From contig CAZNLR010000019.1 of NCBI GenBank assembly GCA_964574215.1, forward strand, positions 1-64,000: a stretch of 64,000 bases of DNA, written 5' to 3'. A program made the translations under genes and the position numbers. Under the pieces are notes generated by a model that saw nothing but the letters and a program-made list of their open reading frames with translations, did no database searches and was not told the DNA's origin. This DNA is from GCA-2725625 sp964574215. GTDB lineage: Bacteria > Pseudomonadota > Alphaproteobacteria > Rhodospirillales > UBA2165. Of the stretch, positions 1 through 8,133 are shown in pieces (position 1 is the stretch's first letter; each line of letters begins with the position of its first letter).

Positions 1-2
1 AG

Positions 3-818
3 TTCTACACCGCCTATGGCGTAACTCTTCAGAAACAGTTTTTCGATCATGTTCTCCGCGGTCAGGAAAATGATTTATCGCGGGGGCCCAAGGTCCGGCT
101 GCAGGTCCGAAGCTCGGACGAATTCATCGAGCGGCATGAAGAGGACTGGCCCATCCCGCGCACTGAATGGCGGCGGCTTTATCTCGACCCGGTAAAATTG
201 GAGTTGAACGATGTGGCCCCGGCGAAGGGGGGAGCGCTCACCTATGACGCCAGGGGCGACGGTGTCACATTCAAATTGCCGCCGGTGATAGCTGAGACGG
301 AAATTACCGGCCCCTCATCGTTGCGGCTGTTTGTTTCATCGGACACCGAAGACGCCGATATCTTCGCTGTCCTGCGGGTGTTCGATCCCGACGGCGTGGA
401 AGTCGTCTTTCAAGGGGCCATCGATCCTCATACCCCGGTGGGGCAGGGGTGGCTCCGCTCATCCCACCGCAAATTAGACAAAAATCTAAGCCGGCCATAC
501 CGGCCCTATCATAACCATGACGAATGCCAGCCACTGACGCCGGGCGAAATCGTTCCCCTCGATATCGAGATCTGGCCGACCTCCATTGTGGTGCCCAAGG
601 GATCTATCATCGCCCTGACCATCCGTGGCAACGATTATGAATACGAAGGCGAAAGCGGCGGCCGGTTGAGCAATTTTAAGAACGAGCTTAAAGGGTGTGG
701 CCCGTTTCTGCACAACGACCCAAGAGACCGTCCCGAAGACGTGTTTGGCGGCCGCGTGACCCTTCACACCGGTCCCGACAGACAGGCTTCTATATTGTTG
801 CCGATTATTCCCCGATAA
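3..818 (+). CDS. CocE/NonD-family hydrolase, C-terminal part (5' end outside window)
   Basis: The frame is open from the window edge to a TAA at 816-818, giving about 271 residues of a longer protein. It begins inside the segment just before the C-terminal jelly-roll domain (a QKQFFDHVL stretch, then PKVRLQVRS, then WPIPRTEWRRLYL). This is the layout of X-Pro dipeptidyl-peptidase/CocE-type serine hydrolases, which cleave esters or amides. The alpha/beta-hydrolase core with its catalytic serine lies upstream and cannot be checked. The gene converges on the amidase gene and the two overlap by 14 bases at their 3' ends. The substrate is unknown. Confidence 0.8.
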   Translation, partial: FYTAYGVTLQKQFFDHVLRGQENDLSRGPKVRLQVRSSDEFIERHEEDWPIPRTEWRRLYLDPVKLELNDVAPAKGGALTYDARGDGVTFKLPPVIAETEITGPSSLRLFVSSDTEDADIFAVLRVFDPDGVEVVFQGAIDPHTPVGQGWLRSSHRKLDKNLSRPYRPYHNHDECQPLTPGEIVPLDIEIWPTSIVVPKGSIIALTIRGNDYEYEGESGGRLSNFKNELKGCGPFLHNDPRDRPEDVFGGRVTLHTGPDRQASILLPIIPR

Positions 819-2217
819 GAGGCGGCACGCCCAGGCGCTCGCGGGCGGTGCCGAAATAACGCTCACAGGCCAGAGCGGTCGACAGGACCCGTTCTTCCGT
901 TCCCGACGCGCCTGAAAGTTGCAGGCCCACCGGCATGCCGGCATCATCCTGGCCAACCGGAATGGTGATACCGCACAAATGCAGCATATTGATCGGTTGG
1001 GTGTTCTGGGTCATCAATCCGTTGGCGACGAAATAGTCGTCAATATCCTTGACTTCTTCGACCGTCGGCGGCGTCCGCACTACCGTGGGCGTCAGCAATG
1101 CATCCACATGACGCAACCGGTCGCAGATAACGCCGTTCAAATGGTCCAGCTTGCGCATGTTGGAATAGTAATCGACGGCCTTGATGTCGATGCCGTGATT
1201 GAGCCGCCGCTCGATTGTGGGATCGATGGAATCCCAGCGGTCTGAGAAATGTTCCTGCACGTGGGAGAGCCCCTCGACACCGAACAGGAAGGCGTCGAAC
1301 AGGCAAGCCCGCGCTTCCGTCGCTTCAGCCATGGGAATCTTGATCAGGTGCGCGCCCTGTTTTTCCAGCTCGTCGATGGCGGCTTGGACACCTTCGGCGA
1401 CGCCGGGCGAACAGTTGTCCCAGAAATGTTCCTCACAGACGCCGAGGCGAAGATCTCCGACGTCAATACCGCACAGTTGCTCGAACAGATCTTCCGGGTC
1501 GTCATAATCGGGGTCCACGGCACCGAAACCGATGATCGCGTCTTCCACGGAACGGGTGAGAAAGCCCGGCGTATCGAAGCCGGTGCTGAGGGGCACAATA
1601 CCGCCGGTGGACCAGCGGTCGATGGTGACTTTAAGACCAACGCTGCCGGTAACGCTGGCCGGAATGCGGACCGAGCCACCGGTGTCGGTGCCGAGGGCCA
1701 TCAGGGACGATCCTTCCGCCAGGCTGATGCCGGCGCCGACGCTGGAACCGCCGCTGACGCGATGGTTGTCGGCGTCCCAGGGATTGCGGGGTGCGCCGTA
1801 ATGATAGCTGGTGCCGACCGCGCCAAAGGCGAATTCAATGGTATGAGTCTTGCCGGTGGGGATGGCCATGTAGCGGCGGAGCGCCTTCATCATGGGGCCA
1901 TCTTCCGCCCATTGGGAATCCATCTCTTTGTTGGTGCCGCCCCAGGTGGGCATGCCGCTAACGCCGAAAATATCCTTTACGGAAATGGGCAGGCCCATCA
2001 GCGGACCCACGTCGTGACCCCGCGCCAGCAAGGTGTCCGCCGCCCGGGCCGATTGCTTGGCGCCGTCGCCGTCGAAATGCTTGTAGGCTTTCAGCTTATC
2101 GTCATGGCGTTCGTGGCGCGCGACGGCCTCTCCCATCAGTTCCTCGAAACTGATCTCACCACCACGTACGGCTTTGGCGATCCCCCGGATAGACCGGTCT
2201 AGAATATGTTCGCTCAC
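805..2217 (-). CDS. Amidase-signature family amidohydrolase
   Basis: This 470-residue protein has the amidase-signature triad: Lys81 in LPISVKDIFG, a cis-Ser near 158 in the GGSSVGAG loop and nucleophile Ser182 in GTDTGGSVRIPAS. The family hydrolyses amide bonds of small substrates; GatA and indole-acetamide hydrolase are members. No gatB or gatC is nearby, so a catabolic amidase is more likely than GatA. It starts with GTG and lies 139 bases downstream of, and in line with, the oxidoreductase operon, so it could be its last gene. The substrate cannot be read from sequence. Confidence 0.85.
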   Translation of the reverse strand: MSEHILDRSIRGIAKAVRGGEISFEELMGEAVARHERHDDKLKAYKHFDGDGAKQSARAADTLLARGHDVGPLMGLPISVKDIFGVSGMPTWGGTNKEMDSQWAEDGPMMKALRRYMAIPTGKTHTIEFAFGAVGTSYHYGAPRNPWDADNHRVSGGSSVGAGISLAEGSSLMALGTDTGGSVRIPASVTGSVGLKVTIDRWSTGGIVPLSTGFDTPGFLTRSVEDAIIGFGAVDPDYDDPEDLFEQLCGIDVGDLRLGVCEEHFWDNCSPGVAEGVQAAIDELEKQGAHLIKIPMAEATEARACLFDAFLFGVEGLSHVQEHFSDRWDSIDPTIERRLNHGIDIKAVDYYSNMRKLDHLNGVICDRLRHVDALLTPTVVRTPPTVEEVKDIDDYFVANGLMTQNTQPINMLHLCGITIPVGQDDAGMPVGLQLSGASGTEERVLSTALACERYFGTARERLGVPPLIGE

Positions 2218-2356
2218 GACGAATGTCCTTCCATCTGTTAAATATCAGTGGCGTTTCACTGATGCTGCGGGCGGCAATATAACGGTCCCCGATAGGATAG
2301 GAAAGCCAATCCTCGGGTATTGTTTGAAAATATTTTTTGTCAGCTCGCCGGTGAGA

Positions 2357-4006
2357 TCAGATGGTGTCCGGCATCATTTCGATAGCGCCGCAGGGGCACT
2401 CGGCGACGCACAACCCGCACCCTTTGCAGAAATCGTAATTAAACCGGAAGCCCTTGCCCGGGCCTAATTTGATGACGGCATTGTCCGGGCAGACGCCATA
2501 ACAGTTGTCGCATTCAAAGCAATTGCCGCAAGACAGACAGCGGCGCGCCTCGAACAATGCGTTGGCCTCGTCCAGGTCGCCGATGACTTCCTCGAAGCTG
2601 GTCTGGCGGCGGACGATGTCCAGTTCCGGCTGCACCGATTGGGGCGCATCGTCGTAATACCAGGGATTGATATTGCCGATTTCGGCCAGCTTGTTCCGTT
2701 CCGGTTTTTCGTAGGTGCCGCCTTTGAGCCAGGCGTCGATATGCCGCGCCGCCTTTTTGCCGTGGCCGACCGCGACGGTGACCGTCCGTTCCGACGGCAC
2801 CATATCGCCGCCGGCGAACAGACCAGGATAGCCCGTCATCATGCCGTCATCGACCTCCACCACGCCGTCGTCGGCGATCTCCACGCCGGGTACTTGTTCC
2901 AGGAACGACGTATCGGCGTCTTGGCCCAGGGCCATGATCAAGGTATCGGCCTCTAACTCCTCGAATTCGCCCGTGGGTTGGGGCCGTCCGTTTTCGTCAA
3001 TCTCCATTTTTTCGACGGTGAAGGTGGTGTCGTCGATCTGCTTAATGGTGCGCAGCCAGTGGATGAGGACACCTTCCTCCTCGGCTTCGGTCGCTTCGAA
3101 ATCGTGGGCGGGCATTTCCTTCCGCGACCGGCGGTAGACGATCATGGCTTCATCGACGCCCAGCCGCTTGGCGGTGCGGGCCGCATCCATGGCCGTATTG
3201 CCGCCACCGTAAACAATGACCCGGCGGCCCAGTTGAGGCGGTTCGGCGCCCGTCTCCATGTCATGCAGTACGCTGGCGGCGTCGAGAATTTTACCGGCGG
3301 CGTGGGCCGGAATATCGATCCGCTTGGCCAGATGAGCGCCGACGGCGATAAAGACAGCGTCGAACCTTTCGTTATCGAAAGCGCCAGGAATATCTTCGAC
3401 CTTATGGTTGAGTTCCAGAGCAATACCCAGATCGAGAATGCGCTGAATTTCGCCATCCAGAATATCCCGGGGCAGGCGGTATTTGGGGATGCCGAACCGC
3501 ATCATACCGCCCGCCATGGGTCCGGCCTCGCGGATGGTTACCTCGTGACCCATGCGCCTCAGATGATAGGCCGCCGACAGACCGCTGGGACCGGCGCCGA
3601 CAACGAGCACCCTTTTTTCCGTCGGCTCCGCGTAAAAATCCGGTTTCCAGCCGTTTTTCAGGGCCTGGTCGCCCAGGAAGCGTTCAACCGCGTGGATCGC
3701 CACGGACTCGTCCAATTGAGCCCGATTGCAGGCGCCTTCGCAGGGGTGATAACAGACCCGTCCCATTACGGCGGGCATGGGGTTGTCCTCGATCAGTTTC
3801 TGCCAGGCGTTTTTGTAATCGCCTTCTTCGGCATGGAACAGCCAGCCTTGAATATTTTCACCCGCCGGGCAGGCGTCGTTGCAGGGCGGCAGGCGATCCC
3901 GATAAACGGGCATCAGATTGCGCCACGAACCCGTGTGATTGGCCAGGCTGGTGCCGGGGTCCAGGGTAATGGCGTAGGGCAGTGGCTTGTCCGAATTCAC
4001 GCTCAT
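2357..4006 (-). CDS. GltD-like NAD(P)/FAD oxidoreductase fused to a 2x[4Fe-4S] ferredoxin domain
   Basis: The 549-residue protein starts with the GltD-type cysteine region (CNDACPAGENIQGW, then CYHPCEGACNRAQ). It continues with an FAD Rossmann motif (VVGAGPSGLSAAYHLRR, about residue 135) and an NAD(P) motif (VYGGGNTAMDAA, about 265). The end carries two cysteine clusters (CDNCYGVCP and CKGCGLCVAECPCGA), the pattern of a two-cluster ferredoxin. Its start overlaps the beta-subunit stop by four bases, so it is translationally coupled. The likely role is electron transfer between the thiamine-diphosphate enzyme and NAD(P), replacing separate delta-ferredoxin and flavoprotein subunits. The direction of electron flow is inferred. 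Confidence 0.88.
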   Translation of the reverse strand: MSVNSDKPLPYAITLDPGTSLANHTGSWRNLMPVYRDRLPPCNDACPAGENIQGWLFHAEEGDYKNAWQKLIEDNPMPAVMGRVCYHPCEGACNRAQLDESVAIHAVERFLGDQALKNGWKPDFYAEPTEKRVLVVGAGPSGLSAAYHLRRMGHEVTIREAGPMAGGMMRFGIPKYRLPRDILDGEIQRILDLGIALELNHKVEDIPGAFDNERFDAVFIAVGAHLAKRIDIPAHAAGKILDAASVLHDMETGAEPPQLGRRVIVYGGGNTAMDAARTAKRLGVDEAMIVYRRSRKEMPAHDFEATEAEEEGVLIHWLRTIKQIDDTTFTVEKMEIDENGRPQPTGEFEELEADTLIMALGQDADTSFLEQVPGVEIADDGVVEVDDGMMTGYPGLFAGGDMVPSERTVTVAVGHGKKAARHIDAWLKGGTYEKPERNKLAEIGNINPWYYDDAPQSVQPELDIVRRQTSFEEVIGDLDEANALFEARRCLSCGNCFECDNCYGVCPDNAVIKLGPGKGFRFNYDFCKGCGLCVAECPCGAIEMMPDTI

Positions 4007-5031
4007 GCCCCGCCCCCTTCATCCGGCGCGTCGTCCAGCAGGCCGAAGCGTTCGATATTGTGATCGGCCATGCGCTGGATGGCGGCAATGCCATCCTCAT
4101 CTTTGGCGCCCTTGCGGAAAAGGTGGGCGAAGCGTTTTTGTAATTTGAGATAATCCTCGACCGACGTCCGGTGCCGGATTTTCCGGACGTTGGTCACCTG
4201 CCCGTGCTCGGCTTCGAACAGGGGAAACAAGCCGCTTTCCAGGGCCAATCGGGCAACATTGATGGTGGCGTCCGACGCCGAGCCCCAACCCAGGGGGCAG
4301 GGCACCATGATGTGAATGTAACGGGCGCCGGTAAGGCTCATGGCTTTGGTCACCTTGGCTTCCAAATCGTGCAGTTCGGCGACCGTGGCGGTCGCCACAT
4401 AGGGAATGTTGTGAGCCATGGCGATCAGCGGCATGTTTTTGCCGGTGCCGAAAACGTTGCCCGGTGCATCGCCGATGGCCTGGGTGGTGGCGGTGCGGGC
4501 CAGGGGCGGTGTGGCGCTGGACCGTTGAACGCCCGTATTCATGTAGGCTTCGTTGTCGTAACAGATATAAAGCACATCGTCGTTGCGTTCGAACATGCCC
4601 GACAGGCAGCCGAACCCGATATCGGTGGTGCCGCCGTCGCCGCCCTGGGCGACCACTTTTATATCTTTCTTGCCTTTAACCCGAAGCGCCGCCGCCACCC
4701 CGGAGGCCACCGCCGGCGCGTTGCCGAACAGGGAGTGGAGCCAGGGGAGCTGCCAGGAGGTTTCCGGGTAGGGCGTGGTGAAGACTTCCAGACAGCCGGT
4801 TGCGTTGACGGCGACCAACTGGCCATCGGTGGCGCGCATGGCCGCATCCAGAGCGTAGCGCGCGCCTAAAGCTTCGCCGCAGCCCTGGCAGGCCCGGTGG
4901 CCCGAGGTAATCGCGTTGGTTCTGTCCATACTGGCCTGGACCGTCCGCTTGGCGTCGTCGAGCAGCCGGTTACCGACCGTGTGGGTGCCGGTCTGATAGA
5001 ATTTGACGGTCTGTTGCGGGTGATCGCTCAT
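4003..5031 (-). CDS. 2-oxoacid:acceptor oxidoreductase, beta subunit (TPP-binding)
   Basis: At 342 residues this resembles PorB-type subunits. It has an N-terminal GHRACQGCGEALGARYAL segment and the thiamine-diphosphate/Mg region GGDGGTTDIGFGCLSGMFER, followed by a YICYDNEAYMNTGVQRS stretch typical of the family. These enzymes cleave a 2-oxoacid oxidatively to an acyl-CoA and CO2. Four-base overlaps on both sides (with the alpha and flavoprotein genes) show tight coupling. Whether the acid is pyruvate, a branched-chain, an indolyl or an aryl-glyoxylate compound cannot be decided by eye. Confidence 0.9.
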   Translation of the reverse strand: MSDHPQQTVKFYQTGTHTVGNRLLDDAKRTVQASMDRTNAITSGHRACQGCGEALGARYALDAAMRATDGQLVAVNATGCLEVFTTPYPETSWQLPWLHSLFGNAPAVASGVAAALRVKGKKDIKVVAQGGDGGTTDIGFGCLSGMFERNDDVLYICYDNEAYMNTGVQRSSATPPLARTATTQAIGDAPGNVFGTGKNMPLIAMAHNIPYVATATVAELHDLEAKVTKAMSLTGARYIHIMVPCPLGWGSASDATINVARLALESGLFPLFEAEHGQVTNVRKIRHRTSVEDYLKLQKRFAHLFRKGAKDEDGIAAIQRMADHNIERFGLLDDAPDEGGGA

Positions 5032-6275
5032 GAGCCGCCTCCTTCAGCCACACGTCGCAAGATATGTTCGGCTGTCGGCCCCGAATGCCGCGTTTCCCGG
5101 GAGCGGATGATTTCATGCTCCACCGCCGCATGGTCGAGATCGAGGAACTGGACGTCGGGCAGACGGTCTTCCAGGGCCGATTCGAATACTTCCTGAAGAG
5201 CGCCCATGGTGATGGGGCGGCCGCCAAGGCCAGCGATAACCGTGTAGACCGGCAGGACCGATCCCCGGAGAGACATGCGGACATTGGACGCCACCACGCC
5301 GCCGAGACCCGGGGCCAGGCTTTTTTCAACCACGACTACCCGTTTGGCGCCGGTCAAAGCGTCGCGCAACTCGTCCAGGGGGAACGGCCGGAAGGAGCAG
5401 ATGCTGACCGATCCGATGGCGGCACCGTCTTCGCGCATTTGATCCACCACTTCCTTGATGGTGCCGTTGACCGATCCTAAGGCGACGATAATGGTATCGG
5501 CTTCCTCGGTTCTGTATTCGTGGATCAGGCCGCCCGACTCCCGGCCAAACACGTCCTTGAAGACGTTGCCGATTTCCGGGATCAGGCGCAACGCCTGCTC
5601 CTGTTTGTCGTTGGCCAGATAGCGTACTTCGGTAAAGGCTTCGGGGCCGACCATGGCGCCGATGGAGTAGGGGTTTTCAGGATCGAGGACCTGCACCGGC
5701 TCGAAGGCGGGCAGGAAAGCATCGACTTCTTCCTGAGTGGGCAGGTCGAGGCGCTCATAGGCATGGGTTAATATAAATCCGTCCATACAGACCATCACCG
5801 GGTTGCTCAGTTCTTCGGCCAGCCGGAACGCCTGAACATGCAGATCTACGGCCTCCTGATTGGTCTCGGCGTGCAATTGAATCCAACCCGCATCCCGCAT
5901 GGACATGCTGTCCGAATGGTCGTTCCAGATATTGATGGGCGCGCCGATGGCCCGGTTACCGATGGTCATAACGATGGGCAGCCCCAGCCCGGCTGCGTTG
6001 TAGACGGCTTCGCCCATAAACAGAAGGCCCTGGCTGGCCGTCGCCGTGTAGGTTCTGGCACCGGCGGCAGACGCCCCGATGGCGACGGACAGGGCGGCGA
6101 ATTCGGATTCGACATTGATGAATTCGCAGTCGGTCACGCGTCCGTCCTTGACCAGTGCCCCGACGCCTTCGACGATGTGGGTTTGTGGCGTGATGGGATA
6201 GGCGCAAACAACCTCGGGTCGGCACAGCCCCACCGCTTCCGCGACGGCCTCCGATCCTTCCATTTGTTTCAGCAT
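5028..6275 (-). CDS. 2-oxoacid:acceptor oxidoreductase, alpha subunit
   Basis: This 415-residue PorA-like subunit has the pyrimidine-binding TPP domain (AYPITPQTHIVEGV and NVESEFAALSVAIGASAAG near the N terminus), a TATASQGLLFM segment and a C-terminal transketolase-like domain. The PITPQT motif is characteristic of pyruvate/phenylglyoxylate-type alpha subunits. It is the second gene of the operon, 26 bases after the gamma subunit, and overlaps the beta start by four bases. Confidence 0.9.
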   Translation of the reverse strand: MLKQMEGSEAVAEAVGLCRPEVVCAYPITPQTHIVEGVGALVKDGRVTDCEFINVESEFAALSVAIGASAAGARTYTATASQGLLFMGEAVYNAAGLGLPIVMTIGNRAIGAPINIWNDHSDSMSMRDAGWIQLHAETNQEAVDLHVQAFRLAEELSNPVMVCMDGFILTHAYERLDLPTQEEVDAFLPAFEPVQVLDPENPYSIGAMVGPEAFTEVRYLANDKQEQALRLIPEIGNVFKDVFGRESGGLIHEYRTEEADTIIVALGSVNGTIKEVVDQMREDGAAIGSVSICSFRPFPLDELRDALTGAKRVVVVEKSLAPGLGGVVASNVRMSLRGSVLPVYTVIAGLGGRPITMGALQEVFESALEDRLPDVQFLDLDHAAVEHEIIRSRETRHSGPTAEHILRRVAEGGGS

Positions 6276-6301
6276 ATCCTGTCTCCTGTCAGGCTTTCCG
6301 C

Positions 6302-6862
6302 TCAGGCCTCTTTGGCGATGTCGTAAGCTTCCTGGGCGGCGGCGACATTAGCGTCTCCAACCGCACCGGCGAATTTTTTCCGAATGGCTTCGGCCACCGA
6401 TGCCATATGGAGCTGGCCCGAAATAGCCGCAAAGCCACCCAACAAAGCGGCGTTGGGAACCGGGCGTTTGACATATTTCATGGCCAGTTCCGTTGCGCCC
6501 ACATCGCATACGTGGTGAGCCGGCAGCTTGGCGACAACATCGGCAATACCCAATTCCTCAAACGTACGGGTGGAATTGATGAGCATGAAGCCGTCCGGTT
6601 TCAGCCCCTGGAATACATTGACCGAATGAAAGAGAGAGGTGTCCTGAATGATCAGCGCATCCGGTTCCTGGATGGGCTCCCGCAGCCGGATTTCCTTGTC
6701 GTCCAATCGGCAGAATGACATTACCGGTGCGCCCATGCGTTCCGATCCGAAACTGGGGAATGCCTGCGCGTGCTTCCCTTCGATGAACGCGGCAATGGAA
6801 AGCAGTTCGGCGGCCGTCACCACGCCCTGTCCGCCTCTGCCGTGAATTCGCACCTGGAACAT
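6302..6862 (-). CDS. 2-oxoacid:acceptor oxidoreductase, gamma subunit
   Basis: A 186-residue PorG-like subunit with the family opening VRIHGRGGQGVVTAAELL, then GSERMGAPVMSFCRL and DALIIQDTSL. It is the first gene of the four-gene operon gamma-alpha-beta-flavoprotein. The ATG at 6862 is preferred to the TTG one codon upstream. The operon has its own upstream region: a terminator-like hairpin closes the preceding gene, and a 14-base palindrome lies about 70 bases before this start. Confidence 0.9.
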   Translation of the reverse strand: MFQVRIHGRGGQGVVTAAELLSIAAFIEGKHAQAFPSFGSERMGAPVMSFCRLDDKEIRLREPIQEPDALIIQDTSLFHSVNVFQGLKPDGFMLINSTRTFEELGIADVVAKLPAHHVCDVGATELAMKYVKRPVPNAALLGGFAAISGQLHMASVAEAIRKKFAGAVGDANVAAAQEAYDIAKEA

Positions 6863-6933
6863 CAACTGGACCGGTTGTTAAAATACCTTAATTCTTAACT
6901 TCTCAAATCTACCGCATTGCGCATTGATATTCA

Positions 6934-6947
6934 TTGATACGTATCAA
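6934..6947. promoter_or_regulatory. 14-bp perfect palindrome upstream of the oxidoreductase operon
   Basis: TTGATACGTATCAA reads identically on both strands. It sits between the rid gene's terminator-like hairpin and the gamma-subunit gene, about 70 bases before its start, where an operator is expected. The bound protein is unknown; the nearest regulator is the MarR protein at 7.5 kb, but its own upstream palindromes differ in sequence. Confidence 0.45.
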
Positions 6948-6950
6948 CAC

Positions 6951-6978
6951 AAAAAAACGCCCGGCGAAACCGGACGTT
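6951..6978 (-). terminator. Rho-independent terminator after the rid gene
   Basis: On the minus strand a nine-pair GC-rich stem (one G-T wobble) with a TTTC loop is followed by seven Ts. It begins 27 bases after the Rid stop codon, so it should end that transcript before the oxidoreductase operon. Confidence 0.75.
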
Positions 6979-7005
6979 CTTAAAGTAACTAAATATCGGC
7001 GTTTA

Positions 7006-7398
7006 TCAGTCGGGAAGGACCGCCGTTACCTCGATTTCGAGCTTGGCGCCTTCTTCGACGAATCCAGCAACCTGAATACCGGTCATAACGGGAAAGCTCT
7101 TCCCCATGACTTCCTGGTACACTTTACCGAGATCGGCGAGGCAGCCGTTATATTCGTCCTTGTCGCCGATATACCAGGTCATCCGGCACATATGTTCCGG
7201 ACCGGCGCCACCGGCGGTGAGGATATCCTTGATATTGGTCAGAGCCTGACGGGCCTGGCCGCAGAAATCATCGGTCTCGAACTGTTCTTCCTTGTTCCAA
7301 CCGACTTGGCCGGCGACGAAAAACATTTTTCCAGTGGTGATGATGCCATTGCTGTAGCCTTTGGGGCGCGGCCAATCGGGGGGCTGAATAATTTCCAT
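7006..7398 (-). CDS. Rid-family (YjgF/YER057c) protein lacking the RidA catalytic arginine
   Basis: The 130-residue length, the VAGQVGWN and QARQALTNIKDIL segments and the ending LEIEVTAVLPD are typical of the Rid superfamily, whose RidA branch hydrolyses reactive enamines and imines. E. coli RidA uses Arg105 in FPARSCVEV. The aligned stretch here is FPVMTGIQV, with methionine at 105, so ordinary RidA deaminase activity is doubtful and one of the Rid4-7 subgroups is more likely. It is divergent from the marR gene, with palindromic operators between, and close to an aromatic oxygenase. A role on an unstable pathway intermediate is inferred. Confidence 0.85.
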   Translation of the reverse strand: MEIIQPPDWPRPKGYSNGIITTGKMFFVAGQVGWNKEEQFETDDFCGQARQALTNIKDILTAGGAGPEHMCRMTWYIGDKDEYNGCLADLGKVYQEVMGKSFPVMTGIQVAGFVEEGAKLEIEVTAVLPD

Positions 7399-7444
7399 AA
7401 TCTATTCTCCGTTTCGCAGATATGCTTGCATTATTAATAAAATT

Positions 7445-7483
7445 ATTTTAAGCTTAAAATGTTTGTAGGCGAAACATTTTAAG
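7445..7483. promoter_or_regulatory. Overlapping palindromes between rid and marR, likely MarR operator
   Basis: A 16-base perfect palindrome (7445-7460, ATTTTAAG and its complement) overlaps a 12-base perfect inverted repeat CTTAAAATGTTT (7453-7464 and 7472-7483, seven-base spacer). Both lie in the 114-base divergent region, starting 47 bases before the rid start and ending 30 before the marR start. Nested symmetrical sites in a divergent promoter are typical of MarR autoregulation; binding is inferred. Confidence 0.65.
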
Positions 7484-7512
7484 TCGCAGATATAAACCAC
7501 GATAATTGGGGA

Positions 7513-8064
7513 ATGTCAAAAAAAATGACCGATGTACTGAAACTGGCCGATAACGAAGAATCTGAAGTGCAGGATAAGGAAACGGCTGTCTCTCCCGAAG
7601 CGGCATTGTCCCTCAGGGTATGGCTACGGCTTTTGACTTGCAGCAGTTTGATCGAGCGGGAAATCAGATCCCGGCTGGTGCGGGATCTGGAGATTACGTT
7701 GCCTCAGTTCGACGTACTGGCCCAATTGGAACGAGATTATGACGGCGTGACCATGAGCCAGTTGTCTCAGCGCATGATGGTAACCAACGGCAACGTGACT
7801 GGTCTGGTGGACCGGCTGGCGCGGGAAGGTTTGGTGCATCGCGAGGCCGATCCCCATGACCGGCGGTCAAACCGCGTCAGCCTGACCCCGGCCGGACGGG
7901 CCAAATTCAACAAAATGGTGCCCATCCATCATGGCTGGCTCGAAGACATGCTGGGCGGATTGGATAAGGAAACCATCGAACAGCTCTATGAACATTTGAA
8001 AGGTCTCAAGACGTCGATTCTCGAGGCCAATCAGAAATCGGCCAATGGCCAAAATAGCAATTGA
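7513..8064 (+). CDS. MarR-family transcriptional regulator
   Basis: This is a 183-residue winged-helix repressor. Residues about 65-140 carry the MarR pattern: LPQFDVLAQLERD, then MSQLSQRMMVTNGNVTGLVDRLAREGLV (recognition helix) and the wing DPHDRRSNRVSLTPAG. A GGGGA lies just before the ATG. MarR proteins often sense aromatic acids or their CoA thioesters, and this one precedes an aromatic oxygenase gene by 69 bases. Its ligand is unknown. Confidence 0.9.
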   Translation: MSKKMTDVLKLADNEESEVQDKETAVSPEAALSLRVWLRLLTCSSLIEREIRSRLVRDLEITLPQFDVLAQLERDYDGVTMSQLSQRMMVTNGNVTGLVDRLAREGLVHREADPHDRRSNRVSLTPAGRAKFNKMVPIHHGWLEDMLGGLDKETIEQLYEHLKGLKTSILEANQKSANGQNSN

Positions 8065-8099
8065 TTCAACGGGAACAAAAGTGATCCACAAAAATGATT

Positions 8100-8115
8100 C
8101 CGGGCAAAAGCCCGG
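8100..8115 (+). other. Hairpin between marR and the oxygenase gene
   Basis: A perfect six-pair GC stem (CCGGGC/GCCCGG) with an AAAA loop sits in the 69-base gap, five bases before the AGGAG ribosome-binding site (8121-8125) of the next gene. There is no T tract, so it is not a classical terminator; it may reduce read-through or stabilise the downstream message. Confidence 0.4.
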
Positions 8116-8133
8116 TAACCAGGAGTTAGGTTA

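Noticed and set aside
1249..2202. Long open frame on the plus strand opposite the amidase
   Set aside because: It mirrors the amidase gene, has no recognisable domain, and is explained by GC-rich antisense codons.
805..2217. GatA subunit of the tRNA amidotransferase
   Set aside because: No gatB or gatC nearby, and the location next to catabolic genes favours a general amidase.
2978..4063. Long plus-strand frame opposite the flavoprotein
   Set aside because: Its composition is an antisense shadow of a well-supported gene; no motif is present.
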